This document shows, in pieces, positions 32,771-43,236 of a DNA stretch of 64,000 nucleotides. How positions within the stretch are numbered: position 1 is the first letter of the stretch; every line of letters starts with the position of its first letter. The stretch comes from Tillandsia leiboldiana (taxonomy: Eukaryota > Streptophyta > Magnoliopsida > Poales > Bromeliaceae). The position numbers and the translations under genes were made by a program. The stretch is taken from the NCBI GenBank assembly GCA_029204045.2, contig JAQNDB010000228.1, forward strand, positions 46,207-110,206, in the 5' to 3' direction. The notes below the pieces were generated by a model. The model made no database searches. It saw only the letters and a program-made list of their open reading frames with translations, and was not told the origin of the DNA.

Positions 32771-34052
32771 TGTTACGGCATTTTGTGTTGGCACATTTCG
32801 TGAGTTTGAGTCGGAGTCTTAAAGGGAACAAATTGTCAAATCGGCTTTCGAAGACTCATTGAAGATTCAACATGAGCTCAAGATAACACTCAGGTATGGT
32901 TAATTAAACCATGGTGATTTAAGTTCATTTATAACCATTGGAATCAGGAACTTAGTGAAAATCGGTTTAGACTTGGTTTTAGGAACTTGGATTTAACTTA
33001 CAATCTATTTTAAGTTTGGTTTCCGGTACTTGGTTTGATTTGGATAAAGCTTATCTTGGAAAAATCAGTTTTTACATTACGTACCGGAACCACACTTGAA
33101 GTTCCTCTAACCCGACACAGAATTTTCTGTAAATTGCACTGCGTACCGGAACACGGACTCGCGTACCGGAACACAATAGAAAAATCTGTGGTTTGCACCA
33201 TTGCGTACCGGAACGTGATATTTGGTACCGGTACACAATGCCCCATCGGGATAAATTTCCTAAACCGACTTTTATCTTTTTCCAAGGGTTATAAATAGAT
33301 ACTTAGGGTTTCTAAATGAGGGTGACCAATACGAATCAATTCAGAAACACTCGTAGAGCAACCCTAGAGGCTGGTTTTTACCGTTCTTCTCTTTCGCCTC
33401 TATTAGGTCAATTCGACGGTTCTTCCATGATCTATCTTTCGTCGAATTGATCTAGTCTTTGCTTAGAGATTTCTTCTACGGTTCCTTCATGATAATCTAA
33501 GCAAAGGATCACCATCGAAGCCTATATTCTATATCGGCTATTTGCGTCGTGGATTCGGCGTGACATCGTGGATTCGATGTGTTGAAGGCGTTTCGTGGAT
33601 TCGAAACGTGTGCTCGTGGATTCGAGTGGCGTTCGTGGATTCGAACGTGTGCAGTGGACGTGCAATCGGTGGAGCGCGAGGTCCGAAGAAATTGAAGGAG
33701 GGGTTGACACCTTGTTATTCTTCTTTTCTTAGAGGATTGTTATTGCGTGGACATCCAACCGTTCAGCGCAAGGTCCGAAGAAGCTGAAGGAGGGGTTGAG
33801 TCCGTGGAGTCGGTAATCACCTTGTTATTCTTCTATTCTTAGTGGATTGTTATTGCGTGTTGGTCCCGTGGTTTTTCTCCTGGATTGGAGTTTCCACGTA
33901 TATCTCGGTGTGCTATTTTTATTTTCCGCATTGTTTTTATTTTGCACTGAGATTGAGTTTTTTAAGTATTACACCTATTCACCCCCCCCCCCCCCCCCCC
34001 TCTAGTTGTTTGATAGTACCTATTTAGATCCTTTGGGATTAATAACCCTACA
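32771..34052 (+). repeat. Element C 3' LTR, second copy
   Basis: Equivalent to 17285-18562, with a 19-C tract at 33982-34000. Hairpin array at about 33541-33650. Confidence 0.9.
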
Positions 34053-37000
34053 AGCTCATGGAGACCGCCACGGCCGCCGCAGTCCCAGTCTTATGGCCGT
34101 GGGCGATCTGAGAGGAGAGGGCCTGGTGGACCCCAGAGACCGCAGCAGCATCAGCAGCAGCACCAGCAGCAGAGATCGCAGCAGAGGCCGCAGAGATCTC
34201 AGCAGCAGTCCTCGAGGCAGCAGCAGCAGCAGTCGAGGCATATCCGGCCATCAGATAGGTGTGTTTTCTGCAGGGGGCAGCACCCGTCAGATACATGTGA
34301 CCAGAGATGGGGACGATGCTTCCGATGTGGACAGCCAGGGCATGTGCGAGCTACCTGCCCCCTTACTACTTCCTCGGCACCTTCTTCGGCATCGGTTCCA
34401 TATCCCCCTCAGCAGCAGCGACCACCAGCTCAGCGGCCTTATGCTCCAGCGAGCAGGCCGTCCACTTCTTACCCTGTGGATTCTCGACCCCCAGCACCGA
34501 GCGGGCGGGTGTATGCCGCCCAGTTGGCGGATTCTCTAGCGGCAGACCAGGTGGTGGCAGGTATTATTCTACTCTTTGGTATTCGGACTCGTACTTTATT
34601 CGACACCGGAGCATCTCATTCTTTCATTAGTCGAGCATTTGCATCCCTGCATGGTTTAGAGTTAGAGTCCTTGTCACATGCATTAGAGGTGCGGATTCCC
34701 GATCATATTTTGCATGTCGAGGAGCATTGTGTGGCATGCCCGGTACAGTTGGGGCCTTGGATATTGCCTGCAGACTTGCTTGTCTTGCAGCAGCTCCCTG
34801 ATTTTGACTTGGTGTTGGGGATGGATTGGCTATCACGGTACTCCGCCACTATCGACTGCAGAGAGAGGACGGTGACTCTTCGCGAGCCAGGACAGGAGGA
34901 GTTCATCTTCAGAGGCTGCCAGAGCACGCTATTCGCAGCGACCATTTCCTCGGCGAGGGCTAGGAGGATGTTGAGCAGAGGTTGTACTGCCTTTTTGGCC
35001 ACGGTTGTGGAGGTGCCTACGGCGGCACTGGGACTCGAGGATATCCCTATTGTCCGAGAGTTCCCAGATGTGTTTCCCCCAGAGCTGACGACGATGCCGC
35101 CGGAGAGGGAGATTGAGTTCGTGATTGATGTGGTCCCTGGGACTGCACCAATCTCAAAGGCACCCTATAGGATGGCGCCAGCCGAGTTAAGGGAGTTGAA
35201 AGCCCAGCTTCAGGATCTTTTGGATAGGGGCTTCGTCCGACCCAGTGTTTCTCCGTGGGGAGCGCCTGTGTTGTTTGTTAAGAAGAAGGATGGGTCACTC
35301 CGATTGTGCGTGGATTATAGGGAATTGAACAAAGTGACCATCCGAAACAAGTATCCCCTCCCTCGGATAGATGATTTGTTTGATCAGTTACAGGGAGCAT
35401 CTGTGTTCTCGAAGATTGATCTGCAGTCCGGTTACCACCAGCTTAGAGTGAGGGCCGAGGACATCTCCAAGACGGCTTTCAGATCGCGGTACGGGCATTA
35501 TGAGTTCACGGTAATGCCTTTTGGGCTGACTAATGCCCCTGCCGCATTCATGGACTTGATGAACAGGATTTTTCAGCCGTTTTTGGATCGGTTTGTGGTG
35601 GTGTTCATTGATGATATTTTGATCTACTCCCGGAGTGATCTGGAACACGAGGAGCACTTGAGGACCGTGCTACAGCTTCTGCGAGAGAAGAAGCTGTATG
35701 CTAAGTTCAAAAAATGCGAGTTTTGGCTCCGGGAGGTTGCCTTTCTGGGTCATGTGGTTTCAGCTGCTGGAGTGGCGGTGGATCCGGCCAAGGTGGATGC
35801 TATTAGAGATTGGCCGAGGCCGACGACTATCACCGAGGTGCGGAGCTTTCTTGGATTGGCGGGCTACTATCGGCGCTTTGTGGAAGGCTTTGCGAAGCTT
35901 TCCTCTCCCCTCACTCGTCTGACCAGAAAAGTGGTTAAGTTTGTTTGGAGCGAGACTTGCCAGAGCTGTTTTGAGGAGCTGAAGCAGAGGTTAATGACCG
36001 CTCCAATCCTTGCCCTCCCAGTTATGGGGGAAGGATTTGTGATCTACAGTGATGCCTCACATAGTGGTCTGGGGTGTGTGTTGATGCAGCATGGTAGGGT
36101 AATTGCCTATGCTTCGCGGCAATTGAAGGACTATGAGAAAAATTACCCTACTCATGATCTGGAGTTGGCAGCGGTGGTGTTTGCTCTGAAGCTGTGGCGG
36201 CATTATTTGTATGGAGAGCATTGCGAGATATATACTGATCACAAGAGCTTGAAATATCTGTTCACCCAAAAGGAGCTGAATTTGAGGCAACGCCGGTGGT
36301 TGGAGTTGTTAAAGGATTACGATCTGAGTATCCTTTACCATCCCGGCAAGGCCAATGTCGTGGCAGATGCTTTGAGTAGGAGGACGAGTCTGAGCTTATT
36401 GATCTCGCAGCAGGCGCCGTTGGTCGAGCAGATGAGGCGGTTACAGTTGGAGGTAGTATCCCCTGGGGTCTCTGCTAGACTCATGTCTATGGTCTTGCAG
36501 CCCACTCTGTTGGAGAGGATCAGGGACACTCAGAGTGAGGACCCCCACTTGATGAGGATCAGGACGCAGCTTCAGGAGGATCAGACAGGGGATTTTTCTG
36601 TGGATAGCTCGGGAGTACTGCGGTACAGGAACCGAGTGTGTGTGCCTATGGATCAGGAGATTAGAGGTCAGATTTTGAGGGAGGCCCATTTTACACCTTA
36701 TACCATCCATCCTGGAGGTACTAAGATGTATAAGGACCTCAAGGCACAGTTTTGGTGGCCCGGGATGAAGCGGGACATTGGGAGATTCGTAGCTCATTGT
36801 TTAACTTGCCAGCAAGTGAAAGCAGAGCATCGCGTTCCTGCTGGTAAGTTGCAGAGTCTTCCAATTCCCGAGTGGAAATGGGACCACGTCACTATGGATT
36901 TCGTCGCTGGATTGCCGAGGGCGCAGAGCGGGGCTGATGCGATCTGGGTTATTGTTGACAGACTCACCAAGTCGGCGCACTTCTTACCGGTTCAGATGAC

Positions 37001-37943
37001 CTGGTCACTGGAGCGTTTGGCACAGTTATATCTGGATGAGATAGTGAGGCTTCACGGCATACCTGCTTCGATTGTGTCAGATCGAGACCCGAGATTCGTA
37101 TCACGCTTTTGGGGGAGTTTGCATTCTGCATTGGGGACTCAGCTCAGGTTTAGCACCGCTTTCCATCCACAGACCGATGGACAGTCAGAACGCACCATAC
37201 AGACCCTCGAGGATCTGTTAAGAGCGTGCGTTATGGATTTTGGAGGAGGATGGTACCGGCACTTGTCGTTGGTTGAGTTCGCGTATAACAACAGCTATCA
37301 GGCGAGCATCCAGATGGCTCCGTTTGAGGCGTTGTATGGACGCAAGTGTCGGTCTCCCCTATTTTGGAGTGACGTGGGTGAGAGAAGGACTTTAGGACCG
37401 AATTTGCTTTTGGAGGCTGAGGAAAAGGTCAGAGTCATTCGCCGACACCTTGTGACAGCCCAGAGTCGTCAGAGGAGCTACGCCGACACTCGACGGCGAG
37501 ACCTGGAGTTTCAGATTGATGATCATGTCTTTTTGAAGGTCTCGCCCTCGAAAGGGGTCCGGAGATTTGGAGTACGGGGAAAGCTCAGTCCCCGCTTTAT
37601 TGGACCCTTTGAGGTACTTGACAGAGTTGGTCCTGTGGCATACAGAGTTGCTTTACCCCCGCGCCTGGCCGGAGTTCATGATGTCTTCCATGTCTCAGCT
37701 CTGAGGAGATATGTTTTTGACCCGTCGCATGTGATTGACTTCACTCCTTTGGAGATCGGCGAGGACTTGGTCTACGAGGAGCGCCCGTTACGAATTCTTG
37801 CTCGTGAGGTGAGGGAATTGCGCAATCGGGCCATTCCGTATGTGAAAATCCTGTGGAGCAATCACGAGGAGCGAGAGGCCACTTGGGAGCTGGAGACAGA
37901 GATGAGAGATGCCTACCCCTTTTTGTTCGAGACTTTCATTTGA
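34053..37943 (+). CDS. gag-pol: Element A gag C-terminus plus complete pol (Ty3 chromovirus, Tekay/Del-like)
   Basis: One open frame from codon 34056 to TGA at 37943, with no gag-pol frameshift. After a Gln/Arg-rich linker come a C-x2-C cluster and the CCHC knuckle CFRCGQPGHVRATC. Numbering from 34344: aspartic protease LFDTGASHSF (85-94); reverse transcriptase (about 300-480) with KIDLQSGYHQ and FIDDILIYS (Asp 423-424); RNase H with YSDASHSGLG (568-577), TDHKSL and ADALS. Integrase has an HHCC finger (HF...H, HCLTC at 818-822) and D852, D913, E949 (D,D-35-E). The tail WSNHEEREATWELE is the chromodomain type that directs chromovirus integration. All catalytic residues are present. It joins in frame with the two upstream gag pieces when B and C are disregarded. 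Transcription would depend on a 5' LTR outside the window. Confidence 0.95.
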   Translation, partial: SSWRPPRPPQSQSYGRGRSERRGPGGPQRPQQHQQQHQQQRSQQRPQRSQQQSSRQQQQQSRHIRPSDRCVFCRGQHPSDTCDQRWGRCFRCGQPGHVRATCPLTTSSAPSSASVPYPPQQQRPPAQRPYAPASRPSTSYPVDSRPPAPSGRVYAAQLADSLAADQVVAGIILLFGIRTRTLFDTGASHSFISRAFASLHGLELESLSHALEVRIPDHILHVEEHCVACPVQLGPWILPADLLVLQQLPDFDLVLGMDWLSRYSATIDCRERTVTLREPGQEEFIFRGCQSTLFAATISSARARRMLSRGCTAFLATVVEVPTAALGLEDIPIVREFPDVFPPELTTMPPEREIEFVIDVVPGTAPISKAPYRMAPAELRELKAQLQDLLDRGFVRPSVSPWGAPVLFVKKKDGSLRLCVDYRELNKVTIRNKYPLPRIDDLFDQLQGASVFSKIDLQSGYHQLRVRAEDISKTAFRSRYGHYEFTVMPFGLTNAPAAFMDLMNRIFQPFLDRFVVVFIDDILIYSRSDLEHEEHLRTVLQLLREKKLYAKFKKCEFWLREVAFLGHVVSAAGVAVDPAKVDAIRDWPRPTTITEVRSFLGLAGYYRRFVEGFAKLSSPLTRLTRKVVKFVWSETCQSCFEELKQRLMTAPILALPVMGEGFVIYSDASHSGLGCVLMQHGRVIAYASRQLKDYEKNYPTHDLELAAVVFALKLWRHYLYGEHCEIYTDHKSLKYLFTQKELNLRQRRWLELLKDYDLSILYHPGKANVVADALSRRTSLSLLISQQAPLVEQMRRLQLEVVSPGVSARLMSMVLQPTLLERIRDTQSEDPHLMRIRTQLQEDQTGDFSVDSSGVLRYRNRVCVPMDQEIRGQILREAHFTPYTIHPGGTKMYKDLKAQFWWPGMKRDIGRFVAHCLTCQQVKAEHRVPAGKLQSLPIPEWKWDHVTMDFVAGLPRAQSGADAIWVIVDRLTKSAHFLPVQMTWSLERLAQLYLDEIVRLHGIPASIVSDRDPRFVSRFWGSLHSALGTQLRFSTAFHPQTDGQSERTIQTLEDLLRACVMDFGGGWYRHLSLVEFAYNNSYQASIQMAPFEALYGRKCRSPLFWSDVGERRTLGPNLLLEAEEKVRVIRRHLVTAQSRQRSYADTRRRDLEFQIDDHVFLKVSPSKGVRRFGVRGKLSPRFIGPFEVLDRVGPVAYRVALPPRLAGVHDVFHVSALRRYVFDPSHVIDFTPLEIGEDLVYEERPLRILAREVRELRNRAIPYVKILWSNHEEREATWELETEMRDAYPFLFETFI

Positions 37944-37971
37944 GGTACGTCTCTTCTGTTTTCTTTGTTTC

Positions 37972-38002
37972 GGGGACGAAACTTTTTTTTAGTGGGGGAG
38001 GA
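37972..38002 (+). other. Element A pre-tract hairpin and polypurine tract
   Basis: GTTTCGGGGACGAAAC (6-bp inverted repeat) then AGTGGGGGAGGA directly before the LTR start TGTAGGG. Confidence 0.85.
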
Positions 38003-38724
38003 TGTAGGGCCCCTAAACTCCTTATAGCTTTTTCCCATGAATCCACTGTGCAAACACCTGTTGATGGTGTATCTGGCCCATGGTGCATCAAAGGGATGCC
38101 ACAGATGGACCCGGTGAGCTTTGGTTGGCTGTTTTGGCCTTCGGCTGCTTTTGCCGAATTTTAGAAAAAGGAATTTGGCCAAACAGAGGGTGGATTTGGA
38201 TTCAGCGCGGAAAAACGCTTGAGAATGGTTTTTTGTTTGCTTAATTCTGAGTCCGGATGCCCAAAAGCGGGCTCCCGGAAGTTTTGGCAGTTTTTGGTGT
38301 TTGCGGGAGCCTCCGGCAAATTTTGGAGGTGGATTTTGGCGAAATGGACATCGTTTTTGGAATCAGCGCGCGAAAACGGTCAAGATGGGCTTTTTACTTG
38401 ATGTTTTTGGGCTGCGGTTACTGTTCACGCCGGAACAGTGTTTCCGGCGATCGCCGGCGGCGGCGGGCAGCGCCGGCGGGCGGCGGCGCAGCCTCGGGCA
38501 GGCGGCAGGCGGCGGCACAGGGCGCGGGCAGGGCGCGGGCAGGCGCCCGGGAGCGCGGGCAGGCGCGCGGTCCACCGCGGAGGTCGTGCGCCGGGGGCGG
38601 GCCACGTGGCGCTTTCCAGTTGGCCGGCGCTGCAGACGCGGTCCACGGAATTTGGTCCGGGTGCACGGTGGACCGGGTGGACACGTGGCGTGAGGTGATT
38701 GGTCCGGTGTTGTGCTCCCGGTCT
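38003..38724 (+). repeat. Element A 3' LTR, truncated (clean copy)
   Basis: 722 bp from TGTAGGGCCCC. Contains the perfect palindrome CCGGCGATCGCCGG (about 38446), a CpG-dense stretch (38440-38640) and G-boxes GCCACGTGGCG and ACACGTGGCG. The R and U5 parts are missing. Confidence 0.85.
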
Positions 38725-38974
38725 ATTCGGATCACCAAAATTATTTAGTTAAACGTACCTGATCAATCCGAATCCATTTTCCTTGAGATTGATGTATATG
38801 ATCCACAATTCTTCTACTTCAATCTTCAAGACTCAAAACACTGAGTGTCAACTTGAGCTCTTGTTGAATCTACTCTGAGTCTTCGAATGCTGATTGACAA
38901 TTTGATCACTTCAAGACTCCGACTCAACTCAACTACTCAACTCACGAAATATGCCAACACAAAAAGCCGTAACA
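38725..38974 (-). repeat. B-like LTR fragment, U3 end only
   Basis: ATTCGGATCACCAAAATT... to GCCGTAACA: about 250 bp of the U3 start of a B-family LTR, clearly diverged from B (for example TCAATCCGAATCC insert). Left edge truncated, right edge intact; no target duplication. Confidence 0.8.
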
Positions 38975-40459
38975 CTGCTGACACTGGTAAACAACTGCCA
39001 CTAACCCAGTGGCGACAAATAAAACATCTCGAGACCGCCGAGACCGCCGTTTACCCAAACGGCTCCCGCCACAGATGAACTATCAACTACATCTACCAGA
39101 CTCCACTCTGCTCCCAAGCACGAGTGTAAAAGGCAACCCACACTAAGAGAAACCCGACCACTCGGCCCACTACCCGGGCGAGTAAAACACTATGTCCAGG
39201 AAGAAGTGAAGTGTGGATGTCTAAGTAAAATAACCTAGCCCAAGTTGGAGTTTTCTACAGTCTGGCTGAACATGCTGCATATGATGGGGGTGCTAGGTCA
39301 AGTTCCAAGATAACAATAATTTTAACAGATAATAGAAAGCATGGAGATGATAAGATCATCAGGTAAAATTAGGAATAGCAATTCCTACATTCTAGCATGC
39401 TGAACAAGAATTCGCTATCATGCAGAGTCCTACAATAGTAGGCTTAACGTACAGTCCATCAATCTTGGAGACAGGGCCACCCACCTGAACGTGCTAACTG
39501 TCCGGAGTCGTACAGCTAAGAATGCCCAGAAACAGATATCTCAGTACATCCACCAAGCCAACGGTACCAAAGCAGTGCTCAAAACATCCTGGGTACAAAA
39601 TACATTCAAAAAATTACACTTAATTCCATAAAATTCCAAACATACAAAATCTGCGATGAACAGTCCCCTTTCTGTGAAATTTTCACCTGCTGAAAGTGCC
39701 CAGAAAATTCCAAGAAAAATATCACAACGATCCTCGCGTTGATACCTTCGAAACGGATACCTGCACGTCCAAATCCGAGTTCGGTAGGTCAAGATATAAA
39801 TTTGGCAAGGTGGTGTACTCAAACAATTCCTGCGTCAAAAACTGTAGCACTGTACACAGAAGAACAGGGATTTCCACCTCTGATAAAATCTCGGAAAAAT
39901 CCAGGAGAAATACGAGCGCGTTCCTTGTGATCTGTAGATGAAAAACTTGTATAGGCACGCTTCGATCCGATGCTCGTACGCGAAGATATGGCCAAAACAC
40001 TCCGATGCTGTCCCAAAAACCACATAGAAAAAGAGGTCACAAAGGCACCTCGGGATCCGTGCCAAAACTCGAAACGGGAGTGCGCAATCAAACGAAAGAT
40101 GAAGCCCTACCTCTCAGGAGTATTTAGGCGCAAGGATCGTCAAAAACGATGGTCGGGGTAGCCCAGGGGAGCCCTCACACTGTACTGCGACGAAGAAGAA
40201 CACCGGAAATGAAAAGTCGCACTGCGCCGTAAAATCTGGAACCTCGGGATGCGTGCTCCAAAAAACTCAAAACTCTGCAGGTTCATCAAGCACTCGAAGA
40301 AGAACAAATCACTAGAAGACACCTCGGGCAGATGGAGCTTAGAAAGGGAGAAAAACCCGAAAAAATGCGGCTCGGGTTGCTATTTATAGGCAGTGGGGAA
40401 CAAATCCAGAAATACCGGATTTGTCCCCACTTTCGGGCGCCCAGTCCGGCCCGAAGGGA

Positions 40460-40562
40460 ATTCGGGCGCGCACAGTGCGGCCCGTCCCGCCAGGATTCGG
40501 GCGCGAACAGTGCGGCCCGGCCCGCCAGGATTCGGGCGCGAACAGTGCGGCCCGGCCCATCC
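40460..40562 (-). repeat. 35-bp tandem repeat, three units, in the X LTR
   Basis: Units beginning ATTCGGGCGCG[AC]ACAGTGCGG start at 40460, 40495 and 40530 (last partial). They lie 70-170 bp upstream of the TATA box. Confidence 0.85.
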
Positions 40563-40619
40563 CGCTCGCTCACGGGATCCATCCAACCCGCGCGCCGCCG
40601 TCCGACCCGCCTCGGGGCC

Positions 40620-40935
40620 TGCCACGTGTCCGCCAAACAGGCGGCAGTCGTGAAAGCCCCGCGGGGAAACGCCACGTGTCCCGCCCGCGGCCAACGCGGT
40701 GGTTGGCGCCCGCGAATCAGCGGGCGCCACGTGACTCACCCCAACTGCCCCGCCTGCCCCCCTGCGGTACGGCACCTGCCCCGACGCCTGCTCCCGCGCG
40801 CTGCGTGGACCGCGCGCACAACGCCCAACCAACCACCAAACGACACGTGGCCAGCTCTCGGTCCACCGTACACCCCGCCAAACCCGTGGACCGCGCCCAC
40901 TGCGCCCACCAACCGGGAGGCGCCACGTGGCGAGC
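40620..40935 (-). promoter_or_regulatory. G-box cluster upstream of the X LTR TATA box
   Basis: Five CACGTG cores: CCACGTGTCC, CGCCACGTGTCC, CGCCACGTGACT, GACACGTGGCC and CGCCACGTGGCG. G-boxes are bZIP/bHLH sites in plants (ABA, light, stress). Confidence 0.5.
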
Positions 40936-41398
40936 GCCCGGGTGCACCCCTCCGCGGTGGACCACGCGCCTCCGCCGCCGCCAGCCGCCGCGCTCCGCCG
41001 CCCGTCGCCCCGCCGGCGCCTCTCCGGCCGCGGGAACAGTACCCCAAGACCTCGAAATGCCTGTTTTCGCGTCCGGGCTCAGAAAAAATCAAGTAAATAG
41101 TCCATTCCGCTCGTTTTCGCACGCTGAATCCAAATCCGAGGTCCGTTCGGCCAAATTCCACTTCTAAAATTTTCCAAAAATTCCCGGAAAAGTAAACTTG
41201 ATCCATTTTTCATGCCGGGTCAAATTCTTGGTTCTAATAAGGGCGCAGAAACCTCAATCACCCAAAATGGACTTCCTGATAAGCAATCTTGCTCTAATAA
41301 CTCCAGAAATCCAATTCTTGGGCCCGACACGCGCACACACACTCCCAGAAGCCACTAATCCATCAATAAATCCTTAAGTGGGGATTCGGGTCCTCACA

Positions 41399-41552
41399 CA
41401 GTGATTTTAGTACTCTGATATTGAGCTTCCGCATACACTTGATATATTGTTTTGGATGTTACCGTTCCTTTCGGGTAGTGAGAGGTCATGCCCGATTGGC
41501 GGGTCTGTTGGCGCGCCCGAACTGTACAAATTGGCGGTCTCGGGGCGTGACA
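41399..41552 (+). repeat. Element D 5' LTR remnant
   Basis: Matches 47803-47955 of the 3' LTR; ends CGGGGCGTGACA. Confidence 0.9.
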
Positions 41553-41560
41553 GATTAGGG

Positions 41561-41572
41561 TGGTATCAGAGC
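41561..41572 (+). other. Element D primer binding site
   Basis: TGGTATCAGAGC, 8 nt after the LTR end; initiator tRNA-Met type. Confidence 0.88.
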
Positions 41573-41894
41573 CTAGGAATAGTCCTAGGTGGTTAGCAAA
41601 CCTTAGGGAGACCCTAGGGATTAGCACGAAAGAGTGCGTGGATTTTGGGCGAAAGTACTTGATTGGTATGTGTTGTTCCCAAGAAGGATATTGGGATTGA
41701 TCGAGGGTAACGAGCTTTCATACTTCGGACTATTACGTTGGCGGCCGATAACGTAATGTTGGAGGTTAAAGGGAGTGCCCTCCTATACTTTCGCATGATT
41801 GGGTCGACGAGCCTCTGTGTCCGGAATTTAGCTTGCGCGTTGTCCAAATTGTGGAATTTGGGCTAATCGTCTTGTTGTGATGTGAAGAATTGCA

Positions 41895-43236
41895 ATGGCA
41901 TCGCGTGGTCGACGAAGGACAGGATCCGCGTCGACGCAGGCTGAGCCCTCAGAGCGCTCAGGCTCGAGTGAAGTGCGAGAGTTACGGGAGCAAGTGGCCG
42001 CACTTGTTGGCATGGTTCAATAGCAGACGGAAGCCTCTCAATGACGGGAGGAAGACTTCCACCGTCAAGAGGAGTTGTTTCGGCGCCAAGAAGAGGCTTC
42101 AAGGCTTCAGGCAGAGCAAATTCAAGGGTTCCACGACGTGATGGCAGTCGCGCCGGGATTGGCGCGACATGTGCCATTAGGGACGATGATAGGTGTGCCT
42201 AACCAGATCGGCCATGACAATGTCACCGCGGAGTACATGGTTCAGTGGGCGAAGCAGGAACGAGTTGTGCGGAATCTTGCTAAGTTTAGCAAGTTCAACC
42301 CGCCAGTCTTTAGTGGCATAAGGAGCGACCCGTTAGAGGTCGAGTCGTGGGTCGACGCCTTGGAAAAGCTATTGAGGACCTTCAGGTGCCAGATCGGGAT
42401 CAAGTTCCCTTTGCTGTCCATTATTTGGACAAGATGGCTCGTAAATGGTGGAAGGTCGAGAAGGGCAAGCGGATTGATGCCGCCCTACCACCCCTGATGT
42501 GGGAAGAGTTTTGAGGACTCTTTTTGCCATGTATTTCCCTGACGGTGATAGATAGCAAATGGAGGAGGACCTTAAGAACCTTCATTATAGGAGTCGTACG
42601 GTGCAGGAGTACAAGTATGAGTTCTCCCGTATCTTGAACTGCATCCCATCGATGGTGCGAGGTGAGGCGGACAAGGCTCGATGCTTCGAGCGGGGCCTTC
42701 GACCGAGTATCTATTCGAGGGTCCAGCCAGTTGATCTCCAGACTTTCCGAGAAGTCATGGATCGGGCCCGACTGGCCGAGCGAGGCGAGATCGTCATGCG
42801 TTGAGAGCGCGAGGCCCAGGATAGGCGCAAAGAGATAGAACATAATTGGTCTCCAAGAAGTTTTGAGGAACGAACCGACCCCGGACAATTTTCGAGGCAG
42901 TCGCGGCGGCAGTCGCAGGCACAGGGACCTTCTAACCCTCGTCTGCGAGCGCGGTGTGTGATTTGTGGCGGTACTCATCGCCCGCACCAGTGTGTGCACC
43001 GAGAAGGAAGATGCTTCAAGTGTGGCCAATTGGGCCACGTGTCAGCGAACTGCGGGGAAGGATATCCAATAGTTTCCCCAGTGACTGCCGTACTATTTCA
43101 TTCGTGGCGACATGATGTACCGCGACAAGCACCTGTTGGGCTAGCTTTCGCCACTGGGGCGGAGGACGATCCGGTGGCGGAGGACGTCGTGGCAGGTATG
43201 GGTTATTTAATGCAATTACATGCAAAAGCATACTAG
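41895..43236 (+). pseudogene. gag: Element D gag, broken
   Basis: Starts MASRGRRRTGS. An early TAG (about 42021) and further stops interrupt the first 60 residues. Then come a Gln/Glu-rich helix (RRQEEASRLQAEQIQGF), FSKFNPPVFSGIRSDPLEVESWVDALEKLL (capsid start) and a frameshift near 42387. Stops follow near 42512 and 42553, then MEEDLKNLHYRSRTVQEYKYEF and FERGLRPSIYSRV. Two knuckle-like Cys clusters follow: CVICGGTHRPHQC and CFKCGQLGHVSANC (about 42957-43053). Family: plant Ty3 chromovirus Gag, distinct from A. No protease or RT follows. Confidence 0.85.

Larger units (their letters stand above)
25788..34052 (+). mobile_element. Element C, second copy
   Basis: 5' LTR 25788-27050 (the first T of TGTTACGG is missing), 3' LTR 32771-34052, AGCTC on both sides (25783-25787, 34053-34057). 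Left third rich in indels, right two thirds clean. Confidence 0.88.
24296..39694. other. Second copy of 8756-24195, likely unmerged contig overlap
   Basis: Position 24301 matches 8761 and 39694 matches 24195, so 15.4 kb is present twice. Both copies hold the same nested insertions, the same GGGTG and AGCTC junctions and the same LTR-fragment junctions. The first copy is damaged near its right end and the second near its left end, both next to the N gap. Some substitutions also differ, chiefly in C gag. A haplotype copy is possible; a real tandem duplication with breakpoints exactly at the gap is unlikely. Confidence 0.88.
38975..41398 (-). repeat. Family X LTR, truncated, minus strand
   Basis: On the minus strand it starts TGTGAGGACCCG at 41398 and matches the first part of the solo LTR 48821-52012. 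It is cut at 38975 by the B-like fragment. Features: TATA box CCTATAAATAG (about 40392-40380), five CACGTG boxes upstream (about 40623-40930), three 35-bp tandem units (40460-40562) and high CpG density. It interrupts the 5' LTR of D. Confidence 0.8.

Noticed and set aside
38301..38748. Host gene in the A LTR following pol
   Set aside because: The region starts after the polypurine tract with an LTR terminus and is repeated as LTR sequence; no introns or domains.
8756..39694. Genuine recent tandem segmental duplication
   Set aside because: The breakpoints coincide with an exactly 100-N gap and errors pile up at both sides of the gap; contig overlap explains both.
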